Assembly: GCF_002154605.1 (NCBI RefSeq)
Contig: NZ_MUNE01000035.1
Location: forward strand, 1-39,194
Reading direction: 5' to 3'
From: Streptomyces milbemycinicus
GTDB lineage: Bacteria; Actinomycetota; Actinomycetes; Streptomycetales; Streptomycetaceae
DNA: 39,194 nt
Positions within the stretch are counted from its first letter, which is position 1. Each line of letters starts with the position of its first letter. The notes beneath the pieces were generated by a model that had not been told where the DNA came from, searched no databases, and saw nothing but the letters and a program-made list of their open reading frames with translations. This document shows, one piece after another, positions 23,978 through 31,939 of this stretch. The translations under genes were made by a program, and so were the position numbers.

Positions 23978-25260
23978 AGCGCGTTGTGATCACTGGCGTC
24001 GGGCTGCTCACCGCGCTCGGCAAGGGACACCGGGAGACCTGGCGGAGCCTGCTGGAGGGACGGACCGCAATCGGGCCCATCCGGGGCTTCGACCCGGCGT
24101 CCTTCCGTACCCGACTGGCCGCGGAGATCGAGGACTTCCAGCCCACCGAATACGCCCACCGGCGCGCCTTGCGCACCACGACCCGCAATGACCGGCTCGC
24201 CATCGCCGGTGCGGCCCTCGCCGTCCGGGACGCGGGCCTGGACTTCGCCGACTACGACCCCGAGCGGGCCGCGGCCTTCGTCGGCGGCAACAAGGAAATC
24301 TCCAACCCCGAGCATCTGCTGACCGGCAGCCTGGCAGCCCGCAGGCCCGACGGCCGCGCCGACCTCGCCCTGCTGGGCGAGCGGGCCTCGTCCGCCTTCT
24401 ACCCGCTGTACTACGTGGAAGGGCTCCAATCCGCCGCGCTGTACCACCTCTCGGCCGCCTACGGCCTCAAGGGGCCGAACGCCTACTTCCACGGGACGGC
24501 GGATGCCGGCGCCACCGCGATCGGGCGCGCCTACCGCTCCATCCGGCGCGGTGAGTCACAGGTGGCGCTCGCCGGCGGCTGCGATGACGCGGCCTCATGG
24601 TGGGTCACCTCCAAGATGGACGGCCTGGGAGTCCTCAGCACCCGCAACGACCTGGGCGCCCAGGCATTCCGGCCGTACGACGCGGACCGGTCCGGCTCCG
24701 TGCTCGGCGAGGGGGCGGCCTTCCTGGTGCTGGAGGAGCGCGAGGCGGCGCTCCGCCGCGGCGCCCACCTCTACGCCGAGATCAGCGGCTTCGGCTCCAC
24801 GCTGGACAGCGCCCGGCTGCTCACCCCCGCCGAGGACGGCGCGCCGCTCGCCGCGGCGATGAGCCACGCTCTGGAGGAGGCGCGGACACCGCCCGAGGAC
24901 GTGGACTACATCGCCACGCATGGCTGCGCCACCCGGCTGGGCGACGCCAGCGAGGCGCGCGCCCTGCGGCGGACGTTCACCGCGCCGGACCGTCGGCCGG
25001 TGGCCAGCAGCGTCAAGCCGGCGACCGGCCATCTGGTCGCCGCCGCCGGCGCGCTGAACGCCGCGGTGTGCGCGCTGGCCATCGACGGGGGCGCGGTGCC
25101 CCCGACGCTGAATCTCGACCGGCCCGACCCGGCCTGCCAGGGGCTGGACTGGGTCCCAGGACAGGCCCGGGAACTGCCGGTGCGCCATGCGCTGGCGCTG
25201 GCGCGCGGCCTGGAAGGACAGCAGGTCGCCCTGGCACTCACCGCCCCGGGGGACCGGTGA
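23974..25260 (+). CDS. KS-like protein with Cys to Asp change, probable chain-length factor partner
   Basis: A 428-residue FabF-fold protein. Where ketosynthases have TACAG, this reads HGTADAGATAIG, with Asp177 replacing the nucleophile. Both His positions survive: His316 in ATHGCATRLGD and His353 in ATGHLVAAAGA. Classical chain-length factors have Gln at the Cys position and have usually lost one or both His, so this is an intermediate type. It could pair with the active KS at 22257 or act as a malonyl-ACP decarboxylase that makes acetyl starter. GTG 23974 overlaps the previous stop by GTGA. Confidence 0.85.
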   Translation: MKRVVITGVGLLTALGKGHRETWRSLLEGRTAIGPIRGFDPASFRTRLAAEIEDFQPTEYAHRRALRTTTRNDRLAIAGAALAVRDAGLDFADYDPERAAAFVGGNKEISNPEHLLTGSLAARRPDGRADLALLGERASSAFYPLYYVEGLQSAALYHLSAAYGLKGPNAYFHGTADAGATAIGRAYRSIRRGESQVALAGGCDDAASWWVTSKMDGLGVLSTRNDLGAQAFRPYDADRSGSVLGEGAAFLVLEEREAALRRGAHLYAEISGFGSTLDSARLLTPAEDGAPLAAAMSHALEEARTPPEDVDYIATHGCATRLGDASEARALRRTFTAPDRRPVASSVKPATGHLVAAAGALNAAVCALAIDGGAVPPTLNLDRPDPACQGLDWVPGQARELPVRHALALARGLEGQQVALALTAPGDR

Positions 25261-25331
25261 GAAGCCGCGCCGACGACCGCGTCGGCCGCACACACGACAT
25301 CGGCGGCACAGCAGACAACGGAGGGGAGCCG

Positions 25332-27752
25332 ATGGCCAGGCGGAACAAACGGGGACCTGTGACGAGGACCGTCACCACGGTGGCCGTGGTGGGCACCGGG
25401 GCGCTGACCTCCCAGGGGGCGGGAGCGGCGGCGCTGTGGGAGGGCGCGCGGGCCGGCCGGGTCGCCATCCGGCCCGTCCAGCACATCGATATGCGGGGGC
25501 TCGCCACCAAGCTCGGCGGCGAGGTCGAGGGGGCGCGGACCGCGCCCCGCGGCTATCGCAGGCCCGAGGGCCACCGCGAGCGGGCGCTCGACCTGGCCCT
25601 GGCCGCCGCCGAGGAGGCGCTTGCCGCGCTGGCGGCGCTGCCCGAGGGGACGGTGGCCCCGACCCGCTTCGGGTTGGTGCTGGGCACCTGCAACGCCGGG
25701 CTGCTCTCCGCGCGGGCCTGGCTGGACGCGGCGCGCCGGGGCGCGGCCCCCGACCCCAGGCTGCCACTGCTGGCCACGCCCCAGGCGCTCGCCGAGTCGG
25801 TGGCCGCGGCGTACGGACTGCGCGGCCCGGTGCTCGCGGTCAACACCGCCTGCGCCTCCGGGGCGAACGCCATCGGGCTCGGCGCGGACCTGGTGCGACA
25901 GGGCCGGGCGGACGCGGTGCTGGCGGGGGGCACCGACGCCTTCTCGGATGTCGTCTTCGCCGGGTTCAACGCCCTGGAGTCGCTGTCGCCCGAGCCCGCA
26001 GCGCCGTACTCGGCCGACCGGCAGGGCCTCTCGCTGGGCGAGGGCAGCGGCATGGTGCTGCTGGTGTCCACCGGGTTCGCGGCGGCGCACGGACTGCGCC
26101 CGCTGGCCGAAGTCGCCGGCTACGGCCTGTCCGCCGACGGCTATCACGTCACCGCGCCACACCCCGAGGGCGCCGGAGCGGCCCGGGCGATCGACTCTGC
26201 GCTGCGCCGGTCCGGTGTCGCGCCCGAGGACATCGGCTATGTCAACGGCCATGGCACCGGCACGCCCAAGAACGACCCGGCGGAGTCCGCCGCCATCGCC
26301 CGGGCGCTCGGTGAGAGCGCCGCGCACACCCCGGTCAGCAGCACCAAGTCCGTCATCGGGCATCTGCTCGGCGCGGCGGGGGCGGTGGAGGCCATCGTCA
26401 CCGCACACGCCCTGGACGAGCAACTGGCCCCGCCCACCGCCGGATACACCCGGTCGGCCCCCGAGTGCCCGCTCGACTATGTGCCCGGTGCGGCGCGACC
26501 GCTGCACACCGACGCCGCGCTCTCCAACAACTTCGCCTTCGCCGGGGCCAACGCCGCCCTGGTGCTCACCCGCCCCGGCACCCACACCCCGCCCGTCCCC
26601 GACTGGGACCGTGTGGTGGTCACCGGAGTGTCAGTGCTCGGACCGGCAGGCGACGGGATCCAGGCGGCGCGCCGCGCGCTGCGGGCCGGCCAGGAGGCCG
26701 GCTCCCTGGAGGGTGGGCTGCGGCTCGGCCGCGTGGCGCTGGGCGACGAGGAGATCGCCCCGTATCTGACCCGGCGCCAGCGCCGCCGGATGGACCGGCT
26801 CGCGGTCCTCTCCATCGTGGCCACGGCCAAGGCACTGGCCGACGCCGGGCTGTCCGCCGACGAGAGCGTCGGGGTGGTCTTCGGCACCGGTACGGGCCCC
26901 ATGGAGGCCATGGAGAAATTCGTCCTTCCGCTGCTGGAGGAGGGCGCCGCGGCCGCCGACCCGAGTGTCTTTCCGAACACGGTCTACAACCAGGCGGCCG
27001 GACAGGTGGCCACCCACCTCGGGCTGCGCGGCCCCACCTCCACCCTGTCGGTGGGCCACGCCACCGGCGCGGCCGCCGTCGCGTACACCGCGGATCTGCT
27101 GGCCGCCGGACACGCGGACGCGCTGGTGTGCACGGTCACCGACACGCTGACCGAGCAGGTCGCCCGCGCCTACACGGCCACCGGCGCGGCCTCCACCCGC
27201 CCGCCCGGCGCACCGGCCGACGGTCGCTTCACCCTCGCCGAGGGCAGCGTGGCCCTGGTCATGGAGCGGCTTTCGGCGGCCCGGGCGCGCGGCGCCACGG
27301 TGCTCGGCGAGGTCCTGGGCCACGGCATGGCCTCCGACGCCAGCCGGGCCCGGCTGTGGGACCCGCGAGGCCGCGGAATGGAGCTCGCCATGCGCCGTGC
27401 GCTCGCCGACGCCGGTCTTACGCCGCGGGACGTGGGCGGGGTGTGGCTGTCGGCCGCCGGGCTGACCGCGGCCGACCGGGCCGAGAGCGCGGCCGTGGAG
27501 CGGGTGTTCGGCAGCGACACCGCACCGCCGAGCCATGCGCCCAAGAGCGTGCTGGGCGAGCCGATGGGGGTCGGCGGCGCGCTGTGCCTCGCGCTGTCCC
27601 TGTGGTCGGGGGACACCCGGCCCGCCGGCCCCGCGGTGGTCAACAGCTCCTCGCTCGGCGGCAGTCATGTCTCCCTGGTGGTCGCCGCGGGCGACCCGCA
27701 CGGGACCGGTGACCCCGGTGGCCCGGACAACGACGAAGGGGTAAACCAGTGA
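25332..27752 (+). CDS. KS-CLF fusion protein (ketosynthase plus chain-length-factor-like domain)
   Basis: An 806-residue protein with two FabF-fold domains in one chain. Domain 1 (about residues 15-415) is an intact ketosynthase: NTACASGANAIG with Cys174, NGHGTGTPKND with His307, KSVIGHLLGAAG with His344. Domain 2 (about 430-785) has lost all three: LSVGHATGAAAV has His576 at the Cys position, the first His region reads SAAGLTAADRAE, and the second reads KSVLGEPMGVGG with Glu743. This is a chain-length-factor-like half. KS and CLF are normally separate genes. ATG 25332 has GGAGGGGAG upstream and sits 71 bases after the previous gene, the longest gap in this operon; the open frame extends far upstream only by chance. 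The end overlaps fabG by GTGA. Confidence 0.9.
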   Translation: MARRNKRGPVTRTVTTVAVVGTGALTSQGAGAAALWEGARAGRVAIRPVQHIDMRGLATKLGGEVEGARTAPRGYRRPEGHRERALDLALAAAEEALAALAALPEGTVAPTRFGLVLGTCNAGLLSARAWLDAARRGAAPDPRLPLLATPQALAESVAAAYGLRGPVLAVNTACASGANAIGLGADLVRQGRADAVLAGGTDAFSDVVFAGFNALESLSPEPAAPYSADRQGLSLGEGSGMVLLVSTGFAAAHGLRPLAEVAGYGLSADGYHVTAPHPEGAGAARAIDSALRRSGVAPEDIGYVNGHGTGTPKNDPAESAAIARALGESAAHTPVSSTKSVIGHLLGAAGAVEAIVTAHALDEQLAPPTAGYTRSAPECPLDYVPGAARPLHTDAALSNNFAFAGANAALVLTRPGTHTPPVPDWDRVVVTGVSVLGPAGDGIQAARRALRAGQEAGSLEGGLRLGRVALGDEEIAPYLTRRQRRRMDRLAVLSIVATAKALADAGLSADESVGVVFGTGTGPMEAMEKFVLPLLEEGAAAADPSVFPNTVYNQAAGQVATHLGLRGPTSTLSVGHATGAAAVAYTADLLAAGHADALVCTVTDTLTEQVARAYTATGAASTRPPGAPADGRFTLAEGSVALVMERLSAARARGATVLGEVLGHGMASDASRARLWDPRGRGMELAMRRALADAGLTPRDVGGVWLSAAGLTAADRAESAAVERVFGSDTAPPSHAPKSVLGEPMGVGGALCLALSLWSGDTRPAGPAVVNSSSLGGSHVSLVVAAGDPHGTGDPGGPDNDEGVNQ

Positions 27753-28519
27753 AGCTCTCAGGACAGATCGCCCTGGTGACCGGCGGTTCGCGCGGCATCG
27801 GCGCGGCGATCTGCCGCCGCCTCGCGGCGGAAGGGGCCTCGGTCGCCGTCAACTACCGCTCCTCCGAGGGCGAGGCCAAGGAGGTGGTCCGCTCCATCGA
27901 GGAGGCCGGCGGCACCGCCCTGGCGGTCCGCGGCGATGTGTCCGACCACACCGAGGCCGCGGCGGCGGTGCGGCGGGTCACCGAGGAACTGGGCGATCTG
28001 CACATGCTGGTGAACAACGCCGGCGTCGCCAAGGACGCCCTCATCTACAACATGGCGCCGGACGACTGGCTGGACGTCATGCGGATCAACTTCGGCGGCG
28101 TCTTCAACTGCACCCAGGCGGTTCTGCCGCACTTCATGGCCAAGGGCGAGGGCGTCATCGTCAATGTGTCCTCGGTGATGGGGGAGCGCGGCTGGGTGGG
28201 GGAGTCCAACTACGCCGCGTCCAAGGGCGCGGTCAACGCCTTCACCCGCTGCTGCGCCATGGAATCGGCCCGCTTCGGCATCCGGGTGAACGCCGTGCTG
28301 CCCGGCTTCTCGCCCACTGAGCTGGTGGCGGGGCTCACGGAGGGGGCCACCGGCAAGGGGATCCGCCGTCAGATACCGCAGCGCAGGTTCGGAACCGTCG
28401 AGGAGATCGCCGACGTGGTGTGCTTTCTGGCGGGCCCCGAGTCGCGCTATATGACCGGCTCGCTGGTCACCGTGGACGGCGGGGCGATGACCGCGCTGGG
28501 CCTCGGACGCCCTAACTAG
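27749..28519 (+). CDS. fabG: 3-oxoacyl-ACP reductase (ketoreductase), FabG family
   Basis: A 256-residue short-chain dehydrogenase. TGGSRGIG is the NADPH loop, NNAGVAKD the structural motif, and Ser142, Tyr155 and Lys159 (in NVSSVMG and SNYAASKG) are catalytic. It reduces the beta-keto group after each condensation, the defining step that separates this synthase from aromatic type II PKS. Length and motifs are those of FabG. GTG 27749 overlaps the fusion gene stop, and it is the last gene of the 21320-28519 operon. Confidence 0.92.
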   Translation: MKLSGQIALVTGGSRGIGAAICRRLAAEGASVAVNYRSSEGEAKEVVRSIEEAGGTALAVRGDVSDHTEAAAAVRRVTEELGDLHMLVNNAGVAKDALIYNMAPDDWLDVMRINFGGVFNCTQAVLPHFMAKGEGVIVNVSSVMGERGWVGESNYAASKGAVNAFTRCCAMESARFGIRVNAVLPGFSPTELVAGLTEGATGKGIRRQIPQRRFGTVEEIADVVCFLAGPESRYMTGSLVTVDGGAMTALGLGRPN

Positions 28520-28536
28520 GCCGCATCCCGGCCGGA

Positions 28537-28566
28537 TGTATCCGGGCCGGACCGCGGCGGATCTGT
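28537..28566 (+). promoter_or_regulatory. Cluster-specific promoter, ACP operon
   Basis: TGTATCCG (28537-28544), 14 bases, GGATCTGT (28559-28566). It begins 18 bases after the fabG stop. The ACP ATG is at 28722, giving an unusually long leader of about 150 bases that contains the tandem repeat at 28641. Confidence 0.72.
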
Positions 28567-28640
28567 AGGGGTGTGAGAGCGGGGGCGCCGCGTCGAGACG
28601 GCGCCCGACCGCACCGTATCCCCCACGCCGACCGGCAGTA

Positions 28641-28704
28641 CTCAAACGTCACAGCACTCAAACGTCACAGCACTCAAACGTCACAGCACTCAATTGTCAC
28701 TGAC
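28641..28704 (+). repeat. Four tandem 16-bp repeats in the ACP leader
   Basis: Units start at 28641, 28657, 28673 and 28689. The first three are identical (CTCAAACGTCACAGCA); the fourth is degenerate (CTCAATTGTCACTGAC). The array is AT-richer than its surroundings, lies between the cluster promoter and the ribosome site, and ends 17 bases before the ACP ATG. There are no spacers, so it is not a CRISPR array. It could be an operator array, an RNA element or a slippage product. Confidence 0.9.
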
Positions 28705-28721
28705 ACAGGAGAGACCCTCAC

Positions 28722-29135
28722 ATGGACCGTACCCAGATCAGCGAAGCCGTCCAGAAGGCCGTCGTCGAGGCGGTGGGCGCCGAGCCGGAGGAGGTCGTTC
28801 CAGAGGCCACCCTGCTCGACGAGCTCGGGGCCGAGTCGATCGACCTGCTCGACATCCTCTTCCGCCTGGAGCGCTCGATCGGTGTCAAGATCCAGGCCGC
28901 CCAGCTCGCCGAGTATGTCCAGGGCGGCATCCCGGACGACGAGTTCGGCGACGAGAACGAGATCATCACCGAGCGCGGGCTGGCTCAGCTCAAGCGGGTG
29001 ATGCCGCAGATCGATGTGGCCGAGCTGTCCGGCCGGCTCCAGGCCACCCAGGTCATGGGCCTGTTCACGGTGGACAACCTGGTCGATCTGGTGGTCGCCC
29101 AGGTCGAGGCCTCCGCCGCCACCGCGGCCGCGTGA
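28722..29135 (+). CDS. Acyl carrier protein, extended form
   Basis: A 137-residue carrier protein. LDELGAESIDLLDI holds Ser39, the phosphopantetheine attachment site. Ordinary ACPs have about 80 residues. Here about 55 further residues follow helix II, including an acidic insert (GGIPDDEFGDENEI) and a segment ending GLFTVDNLVDLVVAQVEA that probably forms the last ACP helix. Ala-rich residues end the protein. It should carry the growing polyketide for the KS, KR and DH proteins of the previous operon. It has its own promoter and long repeat-bearing leader, which fits the need for high ACP levels. Ribosome site AGGAGAG precedes ATG 28722. Confidence 0.88.
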   Translation: MDRTQISEAVQKAVVEAVGAEPEEVVPEATLLDELGAESIDLLDILFRLERSIGVKIQAAQLAEYVQGGIPDDEFGDENEIITERGLAQLKRVMPQIDVAELSGRLQATQVMGLFTVDNLVDLVVAQVEASAATAAA

Positions 29136-29145
29136 GGGGACCACG

Positions 29146-30225
29146 GTGACCGCGATCCATATCGTCGGTACCGGCGGCTACCAGCCGGGCGATCCCATAC
29201 CCACCAGTGAGATCGCCCGGCTCGCCGGCCCACTGCCCGAGGACGTCCTCCAGGGCCTGTCCATCGAGCGCCGTTACTGGATGATCGACCCCGCGACCGG
29301 CGAACACCGGGAGAACAACTCGGACATGGCCTACAAGGCCGCCGTGCGGGCCCTGGACTCCGCCGGGATCGAGCCCGGCGAGATCGACCTGATGATCCTG
29401 GCCACCGGCACCCCGGACTACCCGCTGCCGCCGCTGGTCAACTTCGTCCAGGACCGTCTGGGGCTGGAGCGGTGCGCGACCTTGGAGATCCGCTCCGGCG
29501 GCGCGGGCGTGGTGCAGGCCCTGGATATCGCGCGGATGTATCTGGCCGCCGGGGTGCACACCACCGCGCTGGTCATCGGCAGCGAGGCGATTTCGCCGGT
29601 GCTCGCTCCGATCTTCCTCGGCAAGGACCCCGAATCCATCCGGATGCGCGACCGCATGCCGCTGTACATGTTCGGCGACGGGGCGGGGGCCATGGTGCTG
29701 CGGGCGCAGGACGGGCCCGGCGGGCTGCGGGGTGCGGCCTCCGCGTGCATCGGCGGCGGTCGCAAGCCCGGCATTCACTCGGTCGGCGGCGGCACCCATG
29801 CCCCGATCCATGAGCAGCTGAAGGCCAAGCGGCTGGTCGACCTGAAGGTCGATGTGGTGGGGGCGGGCGACTTCACCCCGGTCATGGTGACCGAGGCGAT
29901 CAGCGGCACGCTGGCCCGTGCCGGTCTGGCCGTGGACACCGTCGATCTGTGCCTGGTGCCGGAGGGCAATGTCGGCTGGATGCTCGACTCGCTGCGCGAG
30001 GCGGGCCTTGACACCACCGAGTGGAAGGCCCTCGACGGCAAGATCATCGACAGCCTCTCCACCATGGGGGCGGTCGGCTGCGCCGCGGTCCCGCTCTTCC
30101 TGGACGACGCATGGCGCAGCGGCCGGGTCAAGCCCGGGGACCGGATCATGCTGGTCGGGGTGGAGAGCACCAAGTGGATCTACGCGGGCGCGGTCGTGGA
30201 CTGGACAGCAGAGGCCCCGGCCTGA
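29146..30225 (+). CDS. KSIII-like thiolase-fold protein lacking the catalytic triad
   Basis: A 359-residue FabH-fold protein. At the usual AACAG nucleophile site it reads RSGGAGVVQ, with Gly119 in place of Cys. The His site (VPHQAN) reads VPEGNV, Glu273, and the Asn site (GNTSAAS) reads GAVGCAAVP, Ala309. The overall fold landmarks remain, including FGDGAGAMVL. It therefore cannot use normal KSIII chemistry. It may be a starter-unit selector, an acyltransferase with another nucleophile (Ser117 is close by) or a structural partner. GTG 29146 lies ten bases after the ACP stop, with GAGGGGA as ribosome site. Confidence 0.85.
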   Translation: MTAIHIVGTGGYQPGDPIPTSEIARLAGPLPEDVLQGLSIERRYWMIDPATGEHRENNSDMAYKAAVRALDSAGIEPGEIDLMILATGTPDYPLPPLVNFVQDRLGLERCATLEIRSGGAGVVQALDIARMYLAAGVHTTALVIGSEAISPVLAPIFLGKDPESIRMRDRMPLYMFGDGAGAMVLRAQDGPGGLRGAASACIGGGRKPGIHSVGGGTHAPIHEQLKAKRLVDLKVDVVGAGDFTPVMVTEAISGTLARAGLAVDTVDLCLVPEGNVGWMLDSLREAGLDTTEWKALDGKIIDSLSTMGAVGCAAVPLFLDDAWRSGRVKPGDRIMLVGVESTKWIYAGAVVDWTAEAPA

Positions 30226-30260
30226 GACCGCAAGCCGACGACACAGGGGGCGTGACACCC

Positions 30261-30797
30261 ATGGAGACCGCATCGGCCACCACCTCGGCTTCACCACGCT
30301 GGCGATCCATCACCCAGCAGCAATTCCGGCAGGTCATGGGCCAGTTCCTCACCGGTGTCACGATCGTGACGGCGCGGGCCGAGGACGGTCCGCACGGCAC
30401 CACCGTCAACTCGTTCGCCTCGCTGTCCCTCGATCCACCGCTGATCATGGTCTGTCTGCGGGCCGGCTCCCGCACCGGCGCGGTGGTCGCGGCGGCCGGA
30501 GCGTTCACCGTGAACATCCTCAGCCGGGGCCAGGCGGAGCTCGGCGCCCGGTTCGCGGCCTCCGGCCGTCCGTCGGGCCATGAGGCGTTCGCCGGTATCC
30601 CACACCATCTGGGCGCAAGCGGCGCGCCGGTCCTCGCCGGCACGCTCGCACATCTCGAATGCCGGGTCAGGAAGACGGTCGCCGCGGGGGACCACACCCT
30701 CTTCATCGCCGAGGTGTTCGATCTCGACGCGGGCCCGGAATTCCTGGACATTCCCCCGCTCGCCTTTCATCAGGGGCGCTTTCTCACCATTCCTTGA
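30261..30797 (+). CDS. Flavin reductase-like (FMN-binding split barrel) protein
   Basis: A 178-residue protein. FRQVMGQFLTGVTIVTA begins the flavin reductase domain, followed by GTTVNSFASLSLDPPLIMVCL and FTVNILSRGQAELGARFA, the standard FMN-binding blocks. Such proteins supply reduced flavin to a two-component monooxygenase or act as oxidoreductases in their own right. No partner monooxygenase of the flavin type is seen in the window, so it may serve an enzyme elsewhere or act on the product. ATG 30261 has AGGGGG at suitable distance; GTG 30252 is an alternative. A hairpin follows at 30806. Confidence 0.85.
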   Translation: METASATTSASPRWRSITQQQFRQVMGQFLTGVTIVTARAEDGPHGTTVNSFASLSLDPPLIMVCLRAGSRTGAVVAAAGAFTVNILSRGQAELGARFAASGRPSGHEAFAGIPHHLGASGAPVLAGTLAHLECRVRKTVAAGDHTLFIAEVFDLDAGPEFLDIPPLAFHQGRFLTIP

Positions 30798-30805
30798 CAG
30801 AGCGC

Positions 30806-30837
30806 GGGGGCCGTGCGGGACACCGCGCACGGCCCCC
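30806..30837 (+). terminator. Hairpin between flavin reductase and malonyltransferase genes
   Basis: 12-bp perfect arms (30806-30817 and 30826-30837) with an eight-base loop, nine bases after the flavin reductase stop. It may reduce read-through into the malonyltransferase gene rather than isolate it fully, because no clear new promoter was seen before that gene. Confidence 0.65.
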
Positions 30838-30888
30838 CGTGTCTTTGCCTCGGCGTCACCTCGCCCATCAATTGAGGAGTTGGTTCTC

Positions 30889-31863
30889 ATGAGCGCGATC
30901 GCCTTTCTCTTTCCCGGCCAGGGTTCCCAGCGCGTCGGCATGGGACACGATCTTGTCGCGCGCCACCCGGAGCTGCTGGACCGCTACTACCGGCCGGCCG
31001 ACGAACTGCTGGGATTTCCGCTCTCCCGGCTGTGCTGGGAAGGCCCTCTGGAAGAGCTGCGGGACACCCGTATCACCCAGCCCGCCGTCTTTCTGACCAG
31101 CCTTGTCACCCTGGATGTGCTGCGCTCACGCGGCGTCGAGCCCGCGCTGGTCGCCGGGCACAGCCTGGGGGAGTACACGGCCCTGGTGTGTGCGGGGGTG
31201 CTCGACTGGCGCGATGCGCTGCGGCTGGTCCGGCGGCGCGGCGAGCTCATGGCCGCGGTCAACGAACGGACCCCGGGCGCCATGGCGGCGGTGATCGGGC
31301 TCGGTGCCCCGGCTGTGGAGAAGCTGTGCGCCTCGGTGGGGGCCGAGGACGGCGGGGTGGTCGAGGTGGCCAACTACAACGACCCCGGACAGCTGGTGAT
31401 CTCGGGCACGGCGGCCGCCGTCCGGGCGACGGCGGCCGCGGCAAAGGAGGCCGGGGCGCAGAAGGTGGTGATCCTCGATGTGGGTGCACCCTTCCACTGC
31501 AGTCTGATGCGGGATGTGGAGGCTGCCTTCCGGGCCGACTTGGAGGCGGTCACCTTTCACGAGCCGCGCATTCCGGTCGTGGCCAATGTGACCGCCGGAT
31601 ATGTGCGCGGCGCGGACGGGGCGGTGGACGGGCTGCGCCGCCAGCTCGCCGGGTCGGTCCGCTGGACCGAGACCCTGGAGCGGCTGGCGGCGGACGGTGC
31701 CACGGCCTTTGTCGAAGTCGGGCCGGGGAAAGTGCTCACCGGCTTCGCCCGTGCGACCCGGCCGGAGATTCCGCAGTACGCCACGCGTGACGCACGCCAA
31801 CTCGACCGGGCCATAAAAGCCCTGACGAGCAATGGTGAACCCGAACCCCCTGTTGTAGATTGA
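30889..31863 (+). CDS. fabD: ACP S-malonyltransferase
   Basis: A 324-residue acyltransferase that loads malonyl from malonyl-CoA onto ACP. FPGQGSQ opens the protein, GHSLGEY holds nucleophile Ser92, and GAPFHCSLM holds catalytic His203. ALVCAGVLDW and VEVGPGKVLTGF are also family landmarks. Length matches FabD. Many type II PKS clusters borrow the primary-metabolism FabD; having a copy here suggests self-sufficiency. GAGGAG precedes ATG 30889. The 91-base gap upstream contains a hairpin but no copy of the cluster promoter that I can see. Confidence 0.92.
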   Translation: MSAIAFLFPGQGSQRVGMGHDLVARHPELLDRYYRPADELLGFPLSRLCWEGPLEELRDTRITQPAVFLTSLVTLDVLRSRGVEPALVAGHSLGEYTALVCAGVLDWRDALRLVRRRGELMAAVNERTPGAMAAVIGLGAPAVEKLCASVGAEDGGVVEVANYNDPGQLVISGTAAAVRATAAAAKEAGAQKVVILDVGAPFHCSLMRDVEAAFRADLEAVTFHEPRIPVVANVTAGYVRGADGAVDGLRRQLAGSVRWTETLERLAADGATAFVEVGPGKVLTGFARATRPEIPQYATRDARQLDRAIKALTSNGEPEPPVVD

Positions 31864-31887
31864 ACCTCTGAATCTATAGGTGCACGA

Positions 31888-31912
31888 CGGGCGCGGCTTT
31901 AGGACGCGCCCG
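31888..31912 (+). terminator. Possible terminator hairpin after fabD
   Basis: CGGGCGCG and CGCGCCCG (8-bp arms, 31888-31895 and 31905-31912) with a nine-base loop, 25 bases after the fabD stop. Modest stability; may also be a leader hairpin of the next small gene. Confidence 0.45.
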
Positions 31913-31939
31913 CCGAGCGGGGGAGAAGGAGCCGGAACC

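Noticed and set aside
24597..25331. Long N-terminal extension of the KS-CLF fusion frame
   Set aside because: The frame is open upstream only by chance and overlaps the KS-like gene in another frame. ATG 25332 has a strong ribosome site and is followed by the start of the KS fold.
24906..26585. 559-residue minus-strand frame opposite the KS genes
   Set aside because: Shadow of the KS-like and KS-CLF genes; composition is not protein-like and there is no ribosome site.
28641..28704. CRISPR array
   Set aside because: The 16-bp units are contiguous with no spacers, and no cas genes are present.
21320..31863. Aromatic type II PKS such as a spore pigment
   Set aside because: No aromatase/cyclase of the known families is present, and two dehydratase-like proteins and an FabG are. 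The SnoaL-like protein alone does not indicate aromatic cyclisation.
21320..31863. Primary fatty acid synthesis locus
   Set aside because: A Streptomyces fab locus is compact (fabD-fabH-acpP-fabF). Here there are extra KS/CLF proteins, a dead KSIII-like protein, an extended ACP, and a link to P450s and MmpL.
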